Shown: positions 24,190 through 32,261, numbered from the stretch's first letter. The stretch is DNA of 39,511 nucleotides from Microbacterium sp. MYb54 (GCF_002979515.1 NZ_PCPA01000031.1:1-39511); one strand, 5' to 3'. The notes: a model not told the origin generated them from the sequence alone. Translations and numbers: made by a program.

Positions 24190-25689
24190 TCAGGAGCTGC
24201 CGGTAGTCGAATCCAGCTTCGCCATCACCTGGTTGATCGTGAACGACGCCGACTCCTGCCGCGCGGGGAACTCCACGAGGCTCTGCAGCATGCGGGCGAC
24301 GTACGCCTGCGCCGGCACGAACAGGAAGATGCGGTCGATGACCCAATCCCAGTACGTGTTCGACGTGATGTCCGCCCGCTCATAGGGATCGGTGCGGAGG
24401 TTGAACAGCTTCGGGAAACGCAACTCGATGTAGGGCTCCTGCCAGACGAGCAGCGTGCCCACGGCGCGCTGCTCGAGGAACACGAGCTTCCAGTTGTCGA
24501 AGCGGAGCCCGGTGAGGTCGCCGTCATCCGAGACGTAGAAGAAGTGCCGACGTGCGCTCTCTTCGACGGCCCCGGTGATGTAGTCGAGTTGGTTGTTGCC
24601 GTCGAGGTGCACCTTGAACTCGGTCCCGTGCAGTTCGGTCCCCGTCTTCAGACGCTCGGCGATGTCGCCGTCACCGGCGGCGGCCAGCAGCGTCACGAAC
24701 CAGTCGTTGTGACTGACGATGCCGTTGAGCGTGGTCCCCGCGGGAATGTGACCTGGCCAGCGGACCATCGCCGGCACGCGGTACGCACCCTCCCAGTTGG
24801 AGTTCTTCTCGTTGCGGAACGGCGTCATGCCGGCATCCGGCCAGCTGTTCATGTGCGGGCCGTTGTCGGTGGAATACATGACGATCGTGTTCTCGGCGAG
24901 TCCCAGCTCGTCGAGCAGATCGAGCAGGCTTCCCACGACGTCGTCGTGGTCGAGCATCGTGTCGTGGTACTCCGACTGCCAGCGGCCGGCGCGCCCCTTG
25001 CTCTCTTCCTTGGTGTGGGTGCGGAAGTGCATGTGCGTCGAGTTGAACCAGACGAAGAACGGGGTGTCGTCGTCGGCCTGTTTGCGGATGAAGTCGGACG
25101 CGGCGTCGCGGAACTCCTCGTCGACCGTCTCCATCCTCTTCTTCGTCAGCGGTCCGGTGTCCTCGATGCGCTGAGTTCCGTCGGCGTTCGCCCAGGTGTG
25201 GAGCACGCCGCGCGGACGGAACTTCTCGCTGAAACCGGGGAACTCCTCATCGGTGGGATAGTCGGGATGCTCCGGCTCCTCCTCGGCATTGAGGTGGTAG
25301 AGGTTTCCGAAGAACTCGTCGAACCCGTGCGCGGTCGGCAGGTGCTCGTCTCGGTCACCGAGGTGGTTCTTGCCGAACTGCCCGGTGGCGTAGCCGTGGT
25401 GCTTGAGCGCATCGGCGATCGTGGGGTCTTCGGGCTGCAGGCCCAGTTTCGCCCCGGGCATCCCCACCTTGGTGAGTCCGGTGCGGTACGGGTTCTGTCC
25501 GGTGATGAAGGCCGCGCGACCGGCGGTGCAGCTCTGCTCGCCGTAGTAGTCGGTGAACTTCACGCCCTCGTCGGCGATCCGATCGATGTTCGGCGTCCGA
25601 TAGCCCATGAGACCGTCGGAGTAGGTGCTCAGGTTGCTGATGCCGATGTCATCGCCCCAGATGATGAGGATGTTGGGCTTCTCAGCCAT
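24190..25689 (-). CDS. Sulfatase with atypical C-T-A-G-R signature
   Basis: 499 residues. N-terminal NILIIWGDDIG carries the metal-binding Asp pair. The sulfatase signature is C54-T-A-G-R58 followed by AAFITGQNP, i.e. CXAXR rather than the usual CXPXR. GKNHLGD (about residue 103) and the later TDNGPHMNSWPDAGMTPFR segment supply the Lys, Asp and Asn ligands expected in sulfatases. There is no signal peptide. ATG 25689 has AGGAG 6 bases upstream; a longer frame reaches 25746 without a ribosome site. It follows the FGE gene by 88 bases on the same strand, consistent with co-expression of enzyme and activator. The C-terminal region (about 455-499) is predicted amphipathic. Substrate unknown. Confidence 0.94.
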   Translation of the reverse strand: MAEKPNILIIWGDDIGISNLSTYSDGLMGYRTPNIDRIADEGVKFTDYYGEQSCTAGRAAFITGQNPYRTGLTKVGMPGAKLGLQPEDPTIADALKHHGYATGQFGKNHLGDRDEHLPTAHGFDEFFGNLYHLNAEEEPEHPDYPTDEEFPGFSEKFRPRGVLHTWANADGTQRIEDTGPLTKKRMETVDEEFRDAASDFIRKQADDDTPFFVWFNSTHMHFRTHTKEESKGRAGRWQSEYHDTMLDHDDVVGSLLDLLDELGLAENTIVMYSTDNGPHMNSWPDAGMTPFRNEKNSNWEGAYRVPAMVRWPGHIPAGTTLNGIVSHNDWFVTLLAAAGDGDIAERLKTGTELHGTEFKVHLDGNNQLDYITGAVEESARRHFFYVSDDGDLTGLRFDNWKLVFLEQRAVGTLLVWQEPYIELRFPKLFNLRTDPYERADITSNTYWDWVIDRIFLFVPAQAYVARMLQSLVEFPARQESASFTINQVMAKLDSTTGSS

Positions 25690-25777
25690 GCGTGACTCCT
25701 TTGCTTCAACCGGTGAGACGGGGCGATCGCCCTCGGTCGTAGCCAAGCAGTCTCCTCGGGAGAAGCCCAGGGGGGCC

Positions 25778-26689
25778 TCACTCGGAGCGGGTGAGGCGGA
25801 ACCCGATGTGCGACATTCCGGTGTCCTCGGCCTGCGGCGAGCGCGCGGCCGGACGGAAGCGCAGGCAGTAGTCGGGTGAGCACAGGTGCGACCCGCCCTT
25901 GAGCACGCGGCGCGGGATGTCGGGGAAGCCCTCCTGGGCGCTGGCGGCGGCGAGCAGGTTCGTGCGCTTGCCGGCGTCGACGGGAGTGTCGGAGAGGCGG
26001 ATGTGCCGCGGGGTGTAGAAGTCGGTCGTCCACTCCCAGACGTTCGCGATCATGTCGTAGAGGCCGTAGCCGTTCGGAGGGTACGAGCCGACCGGAGCCG
26101 TGCCGCCCACGCCCTGGTTGTCGTAGGGGAAGCGTCCCAACCACGAGTTTGCCTGCGCGACGCCGTCCGGGTATGCCTCATCCCCCCAGGCGAACGGGGC
26201 ACCATCCACTCCCCCGCGGGCCGCGTACTCGTGCTCGGCTTCGGTGGGCAACCGCATCCCCACCCAGTCGGCGTAGGCCACCGCGTCTTCGAACGCGATG
26301 TGCACGACCGGATGCTGCAGCCGGTCGTCGATCGACGACTCGGGTCCGAACGGTCGGCGCCAGAACGCACCCGGCTGCCAGCGCCACCAGTTGCGCCAGT
26401 CGCCCAGGTTCGTCGGCCCGGAGGTCGGGGTGAAGACCATCGCTCCCGGCACGAGGTCGGCGGGATCGGCACCGGGGAAAGCGGCGGGATCGAGCTGGCG
26501 CTCGGCGACCGTCACGTACCCGGTCGCGTCGACGAACTCGGCGTACTGCTCGTTCGTCACCTGGTAGCGGTCGATGTGGAACGACGCGACCTCACGCTGG
26601 TGGGCCGGCCGCTCATCCGGATAGAAGTCGTCCGAGCCCATCAGGAACGTGCCGCCGGGGATGTGGACCATGTCGCGCGAGTTCGTCAC
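25778..26689 (-). CDS. Formylglycine-generating enzyme (FGE, sulfatase-modifying factor)
   Basis: 303 residues. It matches FGE-sulfatase family proteins throughout: MVHIPGGTFLMGSDDFYPDERPAHQREV opening (by position about 7-34), RLPTEAEHEYAARGG, FAWGD, GLYDMIANVWEWTTDFY, and the catalytic segment GGSHLCSPDYCLRFRPAARS with a Cys pair five residues apart (about 270 and 275), equivalent to the copper-binding active-site cysteines of human and Streptomyces FGE. It oxidises the sulfatase signature Cys to formylglycine with O2. GTG 26689 is used; ATG 26671 is an alternative. Neither has a clear ribosome site, and a TACGCT -10-like element 7 bases before the GTG suggests a leaderless mRNA. No signal peptide, matching its cytoplasmic sulfatase partners. 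First gene of an FGE-sulfatase pair. Confidence 0.95.
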   Translation of the reverse strand: MTNSRDMVHIPGGTFLMGSDDFYPDERPAHQREVASFHIDRYQVTNEQYAEFVDATGYVTVAERQLDPAAFPGADPADLVPGAMVFTPTSGPTNLGDWRNWWRWQPGAFWRRPFGPESSIDDRLQHPVVHIAFEDAVAYADWVGMRLPTEAEHEYAARGGVDGAPFAWGDEAYPDGVAQANSWLGRFPYDNQGVGGTAPVGSYPPNGYGLYDMIANVWEWTTDFYTPRHIRLSDTPVDAGKRTNLLAAASAQEGFPDIPRRVLKGGSHLCSPDYCLRFRPAARSPQAEDTGMSHIGFRLTRSE

Positions 26690-26749
26690 GCGACTCAGCG
26701 TAGTGTCCGTATTCCGCGACGGACGGTCTGATCTGGGAAGATCATCCGC

Positions 26750-27061
26750 ATGATCACCGTTCACCTGCGCTACGAGATCGACCCCGACAAGCTCGACGAT
26801 TTCACCGAATACGGCCGCACCTGGATCCGACTCGTGGCGAAGCACGGCGGCACCCACCACGGCTACTTCCTGCCGAGCGAAGGTGACAGCGACGAGGCCT
26901 TTGCCTTGTTCACGTTCCCCTCCCTGGCGGAGTACGAGGTGTACCGCACCGCCTCGAAGACCGACCCTGAGTGCATCGAGGCATTCGACTTCGCCCGCCG
27001 GACGCAGTGCATCCGCCGCTACGAGCGCCGCTTCCTCAGCCCGGTCTTCGAGGGCGCCTGA
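26750..27061 (+). CDS. NIPSNAP family protein
   Basis: 103 residues, a complete ferredoxin-like NIPSNAP domain: MITVHLRYEIDPDKLDDF opening, GGTHHGYFLPSEG, FALFTFPSLAEYEVYR and RRYERRFLSPV at the end. NIPSNAP proteins are small dimeric alpha-beta-barrel proteins of varied and mostly unknown function. It is divergent from the FGE gene (60-base gap), and its stop is 2 bases from the next start, so it heads an operon with the acetyltransferase and FAD oxidoreductase. Confidence 0.9.
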   Translation: MITVHLRYEIDPDKLDDFTEYGRTWIRLVAKHGGTHHGYFLPSEGDSDEAFALFTFPSLAEYEVYRTASKTDPECIEAFDFARRTQCIRRYERRFLSPVFEGA

Positions 27062-27063
27062 GC

Positions 27064-27639
27064 ATGATCCCGCCGGCGGTGGACGCCTCCACGCTCACGT
27101 CCGTCACCACACTGTCGACCCCGCGTCTTCGGCTCGAGCCCCTGGGCATCGCGCATCTCGACGGCGTGTGGGAAGGCTTGTTCGACGAGGAGACGCTGCG
27201 ACTCACCGGCACACGTCAGACCTTCACCCGCGAGGCGGTCGTGCGGCACCTGGAATCCCTCGCGGCCAGGGACGATCGTGCGGACTGGGCGATCATCGAT
27301 CTCGAGACCGAGGGGTACGTCGGTGAGATCGTGCTCAACGAGCTGAACGACGACGACGCGTCGATGAACTTCCGCATCGCGCTCAATCCCGGCCACCTCG
27401 GTCGCGGCTTCGGCACCGAGGCCACCCGCGCCGTCCTGGACCACGCGTTCGACCGCATCGGACTGCACCGGGTCGAGCTCGACGTGTACTCCTTCAACCC
27501 CCGCGCCCAGCGCTCCTACGAGAAGGCCGGGTTCCGATACGAAGGGCGTCAGCGGGAGACCCTGTTCTGGGACGGCGAGTGGTTCGACTCCATCCTCATG
27601 GCGGTGCTGAGCACCGACGAGCGTCCGGTCGCTCCCTAA
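27064..27639 (+). CDS. GNAT acetyltransferase (RimJ/RimL-like)
   Basis: 191 residues of the Acetyltransf_3 subfamily. Opening STPRLRLEPLGIAHLDGVW, acetyl-CoA loop GHLGRGFGTEATRAVLDHAF, and the C-terminal HRVELDVYSFNPRAQRSYEKAGFRYEGRQRE typical of RimJ/RimL-type N-acetyltransferases. ATG 27064 lies 2 bases after the NIPSNAP stop; GAGGG precedes it by about 10 bases. Acyl acceptor not predictable. Confidence 0.92.
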   Translation: MIPPAVDASTLTSVTTLSTPRLRLEPLGIAHLDGVWEGLFDEETLRLTGTRQTFTREAVVRHLESLAARDDRADWAIIDLETEGYVGEIVLNELNDDDASMNFRIALNPGHLGRGFGTEATRAVLDHAFDRIGLHRVELDVYSFNPRAQRSYEKAGFRYEGRQRETLFWDGEWFDSILMAVLSTDERPVAP

Positions 27640-27649
27640 GCTGGAGGCG

Positions 27650-28696
27650 ATGTCTGACACCCCCGCACCTGCGAACGCCCCCATCATCGTGATCGGCGCC
27701 GGTGTGATCGGCGCCTCGATCGCTCACCATCTGGCTCGCGCCGGACACGACGTGGTCGTGCTCGACAGCGGAACTCCGGGTGCCGGAGTGACAGCTGCGT
27801 CGTTCGCCTGGGTCGGCATCGCCAAGAGCCCCGCCGACGCGTACGCGGGTTCGCTCCGCGAGCGTGCGCGGTCGGAGTTCGATCGGGTCCTCGCCGAGAT
27901 CACCGCGCCCATCGGGCTTCGTCGGTTCGGGGCGGTCACGTGGGAGGAGTCCGATGAGCGGACTCGCGCCTTCGTCTCCGACCACCAGGCCGCCGGGCAC
28001 CGGATGGAGCTGATCACGGCACATGAGGCGCTGAATCGGGAGCCGAGCCTGCGCGAGGTTCCCGACGTGGTTGCCTACGCCCCGGACGATGTGGGGGTCG
28101 ACCCCGTCGCCTTCACGCGTGCCCTGCTGCAGAGCGCACAGGCGCACGGTGCGGAGGTGCGGACCGGCACGACCGTCCTACGGCTGCTTCACGATGACGG
28201 CCGCGTTCGAGGGGTTGCGACCGACCGTGGTGTGATCGAGGCGAAGAGCGTCGTCCTCGCGGCCGGCACCGCGTCCGCCGGGCTGGCCGCGTCGGTCGGC
28301 GTCGACATCGACATCGTGGGGTCTCCGTGCTGCCTGCTGCGCTTCTCCACGCCCCGCCCGCTCGTGCGCGGCATCCTCTCCACCCCTGAGCTCGAAGTCC
28401 GCCAGCTGGACGACGCAACACTCCTCGCCGCCGAAGACGTTCCCGTGGGCTTCTCCGGCGACCCGAGCGAACTCGCCGTCGCCACGCTCGCCGCGATCCG
28501 CAGCTCCTTCGTCGACGCCGACGACGTCCGCCTCGGCCATGCCGTCATCGCCGACCGCCCGATTCCGGCGAACGGACAGCCTCTCGTGGGCCCGGTGTCG
28601 GCGATGCCCGGCCTTCACCTGGCGATCGCCCACCCCGGCGTGATCCTGTCCGCGGAGATCGGCCGTCAGATCGCCGCCGGGCACGCCCCCCTCTGA
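27650..28696 (+). CDS. FAD-dependent oxidoreductase (DAO/glycine-oxidase-like)
   Basis: 348 residues. N-terminal Rossmann fold VIGAGVIGASIAHHLARAGHDVVVLD (GxGxxG), a second FAD contact AGVTAASFAWVG, and C-terminal PANGQPLVGPVSAMPGLHLAIAHPGVILSAEIGRQIA, all typical of the D-amino acid oxidase family acting on amino acids or N-methyl amines. GGAGG precedes ATG 27650 at a short spacing; 10 bases separate it from the acetyltransferase gene. Substrate unknown. Confidence 0.92.
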   Translation: MSDTPAPANAPIIVIGAGVIGASIAHHLARAGHDVVVLDSGTPGAGVTAASFAWVGIAKSPADAYAGSLRERARSEFDRVLAEITAPIGLRRFGAVTWEESDERTRAFVSDHQAAGHRMELITAHEALNREPSLREVPDVVAYAPDDVGVDPVAFTRALLQSAQAHGAEVRTGTTVLRLLHDDGRVRGVATDRGVIEAKSVVLAAGTASAGLAASVGVDIDIVGSPCCLLRFSTPRPLVRGILSTPELEVRQLDDATLLAAEDVPVGFSGDPSELAVATLAAIRSSFVDADDVRLGHAVIADRPIPANGQPLVGPVSAMPGLHLAIAHPGVILSAEIGRQIAAGHAPL

Positions 28697-28744
28697 TCCG
28701 AAGCCGCTGACATCGCGGATCGCCCCGAGAGTACCGTGGCTCCC

Positions 28745-29143
28745 ATGCCCCTGAGCGACTTCCCGTTGCGCGCTTCCGTCGCGGTGTCCGACATCGACCG
28801 CGCCGAGACGTTCTATGAGGGCACGCTCCGGCTTCCCGTGGTGCGGTCGGGTCCGAGCGCGCGGATCGCGGGCGGCAGTCGCGTCTATCGATCAGGCGGC
28901 GACGAGGCATTGCACGTCTACCAGTCGACGACCGCAGGCACCTCGCAGGCCACCGTTGCCACCTGGTACGTCGATGACCTGGATCAGGTCGTCGACGAGC
29001 TCACGGCGAACGGCGTCGATTTCCTGCGCTACGACGGACTGATCCACGACGCGCGGGGCATCACGGCGAGAGCCGGCGGAGGTCGGATCGCGTGGTTTGC
29101 AGACCCCGATGGCAACACGTTCGCCCTGGAGAGCGACGGCTGA
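28745..29143 (+). CDS. VOC family (glyoxalase/bleomycin-resistance fold) protein
   Basis: 132 residues with the VOC pattern: ASVAVSDIDRAETFYEGTLRLPVV start, a central YVDDLDQVVDELTANGVDF repeat and C-terminal ARAGGGRIAWFADPDGNTFALE. Metal-binding candidates include the terminal Glu. ATG 28745 is preferred over GTG 28736. It converges on the MarR gene: the two stop codons are directly adjacent (29143/29144). Function (dioxygenase, glyoxalase-like or resistance) not determinable. Confidence 0.9.
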   Translation: MPLSDFPLRASVAVSDIDRAETFYEGTLRLPVVRSGPSARIAGGSRVYRSGGDEALHVYQSTTAGTSQATVATWYVDDLDQVVDELTANGVDFLRYDGLIHDARGITARAGGGRIAWFADPDGNTFALESDG

Positions 29144-29650
29144 TCATCTCTGTTCCGATGCAGGTTCTTCGGAAGCGTCGTCGGAGCCTGGTCTGAGGTG
29201 CCGGCGCAGCGCGGTGGTGACATCGTCGACCGCGACGAGCTGTTCGGGTGAGAGCGCGTCGACGAACAGCTCGCGGATGGCGCGGAGGTGCGGGACGTTC
29301 GCCGCCCGGAACGCCTCTGCTCCCTCATCGGTGAGGAGTACGTCGACGCCGTGCGCGCCGTCGGCGCACGGGACGCGCCTCACGAGACCGCGCTTCTCCA
29401 TCCGCCCGAGGTGATGCGACAGGCGGCTGCGCTCCCAGTCGATGAGGGCCGCCAGCTCGGAGGAGCGCGCGCTGTGCCCGTCGGCCTCGCTCAACGCGAG
29501 AAGCACCTGGTAGTCGCCGGAAGACAGCGATGAGTCGTTCTGCAGCTGCGTGGCCAGACGCGCGCGCAGCTGTTCGCCGGTCTCGATGAAGTCCCGCCAG
29601 ATGCGCAGCTGGTCGGGTGTCGGCGTGCGACGACGTCGTTCTTCGGTCAT
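29144..29650 (-). CDS. MarR-family transcriptional regulator
   Basis: 168 residues. Winged helix with SSGDYQVLLALSEADGHSARSSELAALIDWERSRLSHHLGRMEKRGLVRR (about residues 43-95), the hallmark MarR region, then DVLLTDEGAEAFRAANVPHLRAIRELF. ATG 29650 has GGGAGG 4 bases upstream; the longer frame from 29677 starts inside the first operator. It is divergent from the LLM oxidoreductase, and two copies of a TTGAT-type dyad lie between them, so it probably represses both itself and the oxidoreductase operon until a phenolic, quinone or other redox-active ligand binds. Ligand unknown. Confidence 0.93.
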   Translation of the reverse strand: MTEERRRRTPTPDQLRIWRDFIETGEQLRARLATQLQNDSSLSSGDYQVLLALSEADGHSARSSELAALIDWERSRLSHHLGRMEKRGLVRRVPCADGAHGVDVLLTDEGAEAFRAANVPHLRAIRELFVDALSPEQLVAVDDVTTALRRHLRPGSDDASEEPASEQR

Positions 29651-29665
29651 GACACCTCCCGGGAA

Positions 29666-29707
29666 TTGATATGTCAATCATACGGTTACAAGCTGTTGAT
29701 ACGTCAA
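29666..29707. promoter_or_regulatory. Pair of candidate MarR operators 30 bp apart
   Basis: TTGATATGTCAA (29666-29677) and TTGATACGTCAA (29696-29707) are two copies of the dyad TTGAtaYgTCAA, starting exactly 30 bp (about three helical turns) apart in the 91-base MarR/LLM divergent region. The first copy sits directly upstream of the MarR ribosome site, the second about 34 bases before the LLM start. Confidence 0.75.
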
Positions 29708-29741
29708 TCCGGATGGACCGGGGGCGTCGAGAAGGAACGTG

Positions 29742-30848
29742 ATGGAGATGACGGAACTCGAGTTCGGACTGAACTCCTTCGGCGAAGTGGCGACCGATGG
29801 CGGTCGGATCATGTCGGACGCCGAGACGCTGCGCCTGCTCGTGGAAGAGGCGCAGCTGGCCGAATCGGTCGGCCTCGACGTGTTCAGCATCGGCGAGCAC
29901 TACCGCGAGGGGCACATGGACTCCGCGACCCCCGTGGTGCTGGCGGCCGCGGCGCAGGCCACCTCGACGATCGGCCTGGGTTCGTCGGTCACCGTGCTGT
30001 CGACGCAGGACCCGGTGCGGCTGTACCAGGAGTTCGCGACCGTCGACGGGCTCTCCGCCGGACGCGCCCAGCTCATCCTCGGACGAGCATCGGCCATCGA
30101 GTCGTTCCCGCTCTTCGGCTACGACATCGCCGAGTACGAGCAGATCTTCGAGGAGAAGCTCGACCTTTTCCTGCGCCTGATGCGCGAAGACCGCGTCACC
30201 TGGAGCGGCACCTACCGCAGTCCGCTGGAGAACGTGCGACTGCAGCCGCGCATGCCGGAGGGCGGCATCCCGGCATGGATCGGCATCGGCGGCAGCCCCG
30301 ACTCGGTCATCCGCGCCGCCGAGCACGGACTGCCCCTCATGATGGCGATCATCGGCGGACGCCCCGAGCGCTTCGCTGGCCACGCCCGCCTGTATCTGCG
30401 CGCCCTGGAGCAGTTCGGGCGCCCCGAGCTCCCGATCGGACAGCACTCGCTCGGCCTGATCGCCGACACCGACGACGAGGCGAAGAACGTGCACTGGAAG
30501 CACTGGGAGCCGGTCGTGACCCAGATGAGCAAGGAGCGCGGCTTCTACGCACCGACGCTCGAGCGGTACGAAGAAGAGGTCGACACCGGGGCGCTCTACG
30601 TCGGATCGCCCGAGACCGTCGCGCACAAGCTCGCGGCCGCCGTCCGGAGCAATCACCTGTCCCGGTTCGACCTGAAGTACGACATCATGCACCTGCCGAA
30701 AGACGCGCGCGCGCGCAGCATCCGCCTCTTCGGAGAGAAGGTCGCCCCGCGCGTGCGCGAATTGCTCGCCGAGGATCCGGGAGAGGGCGCATTCGCCGAC
30801 CCCGGTGTCGCCCGCATCACGAAGGACGGCAAGGCCGTCCACGCCTGA
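29742..30848 (+). CDS. LLM-class flavin/F420-dependent oxidoreductase
   Basis: 368 residues, bacterial-luciferase-like (LLM) TIM barrel: AQLAESVGLDVFSIGEHYREG, TSTIGLGSSVTVLSTQDPVRLYQEFATVDGLSAGRAQLILGRAS, PAWIGIGGSPDSVIRAAEHGLPLMMAIIGG and GSPETVAHKL are typical. Such enzymes use FMN or coenzyme F420; the adjacent F420:NADP reductase-like gene favours, but does not prove, F420 or a flavin shuttle. GAAGGA precedes ATG 29742 (GTG 29739 and ATG 29748 are alternatives). It stops 11 bases before the next gene, so the two are co-transcribed. Confidence 0.92.
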   Translation: MEMTELEFGLNSFGEVATDGGRIMSDAETLRLLVEEAQLAESVGLDVFSIGEHYREGHMDSATPVVLAAAAQATSTIGLGSSVTVLSTQDPVRLYQEFATVDGLSAGRAQLILGRASAIESFPLFGYDIAEYEQIFEEKLDLFLRLMREDRVTWSGTYRSPLENVRLQPRMPEGGIPAWIGIGGSPDSVIRAAEHGLPLMMAIIGGRPERFAGHARLYLRALEQFGRPELPIGQHSLGLIADTDDEAKNVHWKHWEPVVTQMSKERGFYAPTLERYEEEVDTGALYVGSPETVAHKLAAAVRSNHLSRFDLKYDIMHLPKDARARSIRLFGEKVAPRVRELLAEDPGEGAFADPGVARITKDGKAVHA

Positions 30849-30859
30849 AGGAGAGCGTC

Positions 30860-31522
30860 ATGAGCGACACCATCGAGACCATCGAGACCGTCGGCATCCT
30901 CGGCGCGGGCAAGGTCGGCACCACCATCGCCCGCCTCGCCCTCGCCGCGGGGTACCGGGTGCTCATCGCCGGTTCGGGCGCACCGGAGCGGATTGCGCTC
31001 ACGATCGACGTCTTCGCGCCGGGGGCCACCGCGGTGACGGCCGAAGATGCAGCGGCCGAGGCGGACGCCGTCATCCTCGCCCTTCCACTGGGCAAGTACC
31101 AGACGCTCCCGGTCGAGCAGCTGCGCGGAACCCTGGTGCTCGACGCCATGAACTACTGGTGGGAGACCGACGGGATCCGCGACGATCTGGGCGATCCACG
31201 CACCTCCACCAGCGAGCTGGTGCAGGACTTCCTGCCCGGGTCGCGCATCGTGAAGGCCCTGAACCACATGGGTTATCACGACCTCGAAGACGAGGCCCGG
31301 CCGACGGGAGCGCCGGGACGGAAGGCCATCGCCATCGCGGGAGACGACCCCGACGATCTCACCACGGTCGCTGCGGTGATCGACAGGCTCGGCTTCGATT
31401 CCGTCGTCCTCGACACCCTGGCGAACGGCGCCGTGCTCCAGCCCGGGAACCCCGCGTTCGGCGCCGATGTCACCGCCGACGAGCTGCGCGGGCTGATCGA
31501 CCAGCGGGTGAGATCGGTCTGA
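30860..31522 (+). CDS. NAD(P)-binding F420:NADP oxidoreductase-like protein
   Basis: 220 residues. Rossmann fold VGILGAGKVGTTIARLALAAGYRVLIAGS (GxGxxG); the rest (ADAVILALPLGKYQTLPVEQLRGTLVLDAMNYW, SRIVKALNHMGYHDLE, AIAGDDPDDL) matches the COG2085 family that includes F420-dependent NADP reductases. ATG 30860 has AAGGAG 6 bases upstream. It may recycle reduced cofactor for, or act in sequence with, the LLM enzyme. True F420 use cannot be told from sequence, as many COG2085 members do not use F420. Confidence 0.88.
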   Translation: MSDTIETIETVGILGAGKVGTTIARLALAAGYRVLIAGSGAPERIALTIDVFAPGATAVTAEDAAAEADAVILALPLGKYQTLPVEQLRGTLVLDAMNYWWETDGIRDDLGDPRTSTSELVQDFLPGSRIVKALNHMGYHDLEDEARPTGAPGRKAIAIAGDDPDDLTTVAAVIDRLGFDSVVLDTLANGAVLQPGNPAFGADVTADELRGLIDQRVRSV

Positions 31523-31669
31523 GACCGGTGTGTGGTCAGCTACCGGGGAGTGCACGAAGCAGGGCCACCACATCGACTTCGAGGAGCGGGTGACGCGGCT
31601 GCGCTGACCCCAGCCGTCCGGAAACCGTCGACCGCCCCGGGCTAGGATCCCAGAAGCCGTTGACGACGC

Positions 31670-31693
31670 GGCCGAACACGAGGCCGAACACGA
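31670..31693. repeat. Tandem 12-bp duplication in leader of lipoprotein gene
   Basis: GGCCGAACACGA occurs twice in direct tandem (31670-31681 and 31682-31693), immediately followed by the GGAGG ribosome site of the next gene. The rest of the 184-base gap (31523-31706) shows no convincing gene; a C-terminal-like fragment (KQGHHIDFEERVTRLR then stop) near 31555-31605 could be a gene remnant but is too short to call. Confidence 0.7.
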
Positions 31694-31706
31694 CCTGGAG
31701 GCACCG

Positions 31707-32261
31707 ATGCCCAGCACCCCGAGACTCCGCACGAGTGCGCTCATCCTCGCCGGGATCCTGGCCTGCGCCGGGTGCTCCGCGACGATCCCGAGCCCGCCCA
31801 CGGCTGTCGGCGACGGCTTTCCGGGCACCTGTCTGCCGTCGGAGGTGTCGTGGCCCTCCGACTTCCTCGAATCCCTGCCAGGGGAGTCCGAGGCGATCGG
31901 CGGCACCATCGTGGGCCTTCGCCTCGAGTGGGTCGACTCCGACTTCGCGTGGCGGTTGCGCAGCGCCGACACCCGCCTCGACATGTTCGGCGAACGGGTC
32001 GACGATCCGAGCTTCGGCAAGGAGTCGCTGGTCGACGTCCGCACGCTGGAGGTCATCGCTACGGGTGAGACCGAGCTCACCGAGGCGGAGCAGCAGATGA
32101 ACGGCAGCAGTGCTTACAGCGTCGCCCAGCTCTCGGGCGAGACGTACCCGAGCCCGCTGATCGTCGAGATGGCACGGGTCATGAAAGACGGCTCGCCCGC
32201 GTGGCAGCTCACCATGTGCGACACCGCCACGAACGAGATGACCGTCACGACCCTGAGCTGA
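31707..32261 (+). CDS. Hypothetical lipoprotein
   Basis: 184 residues. N-terminal signal with a Cys-rich end (ILACAGC) in which Cys20 or Cys23 could be lipidated; the lipobox is atypical because Cys occupies the -3 position for Cys23. The mature region is not recognised: a Pro-rich segment, FPGTCLPSEVSWPSDF, then mixed alpha/beta with a late Cys (TMCDTATNEM) that may pair with the CLPS cysteine. ATG 31707 has GGAGG 6 bases upstream. Monocistronic between the oxidoreductase operon and the YhgE-type genes. No function inferred. Confidence 0.8.
   Translation: MPSTPRLRTSALILAGILACAGCSATIPSPPTAVGDGFPGTCLPSEVSWPSDFLESLPGESEAIGGTIVGLRLEWVDSDFAWRLRSADTRLDMFGERVDDPSFGKESLVDVRTLEVIATGETELTEAEQQMNGSSAYSVAQLSGETYPSPLIVEMARVMKDGSPAWQLTMCDTATNEMTVTTLS

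Noticed and set aside
24190..25746. Start of second sulfatase at 25746
   Set aside because: The extra 19 residues have no ribosome site and do not resemble the usual sulfatase N-terminus; ATG 25689 has AGGAG at a good distance.
31523..31706. Short coding remnant in the gap before the lipoprotein
   Set aside because: Only about 16 residues of plausible C-terminus before a stop; too short to support a pseudogene.
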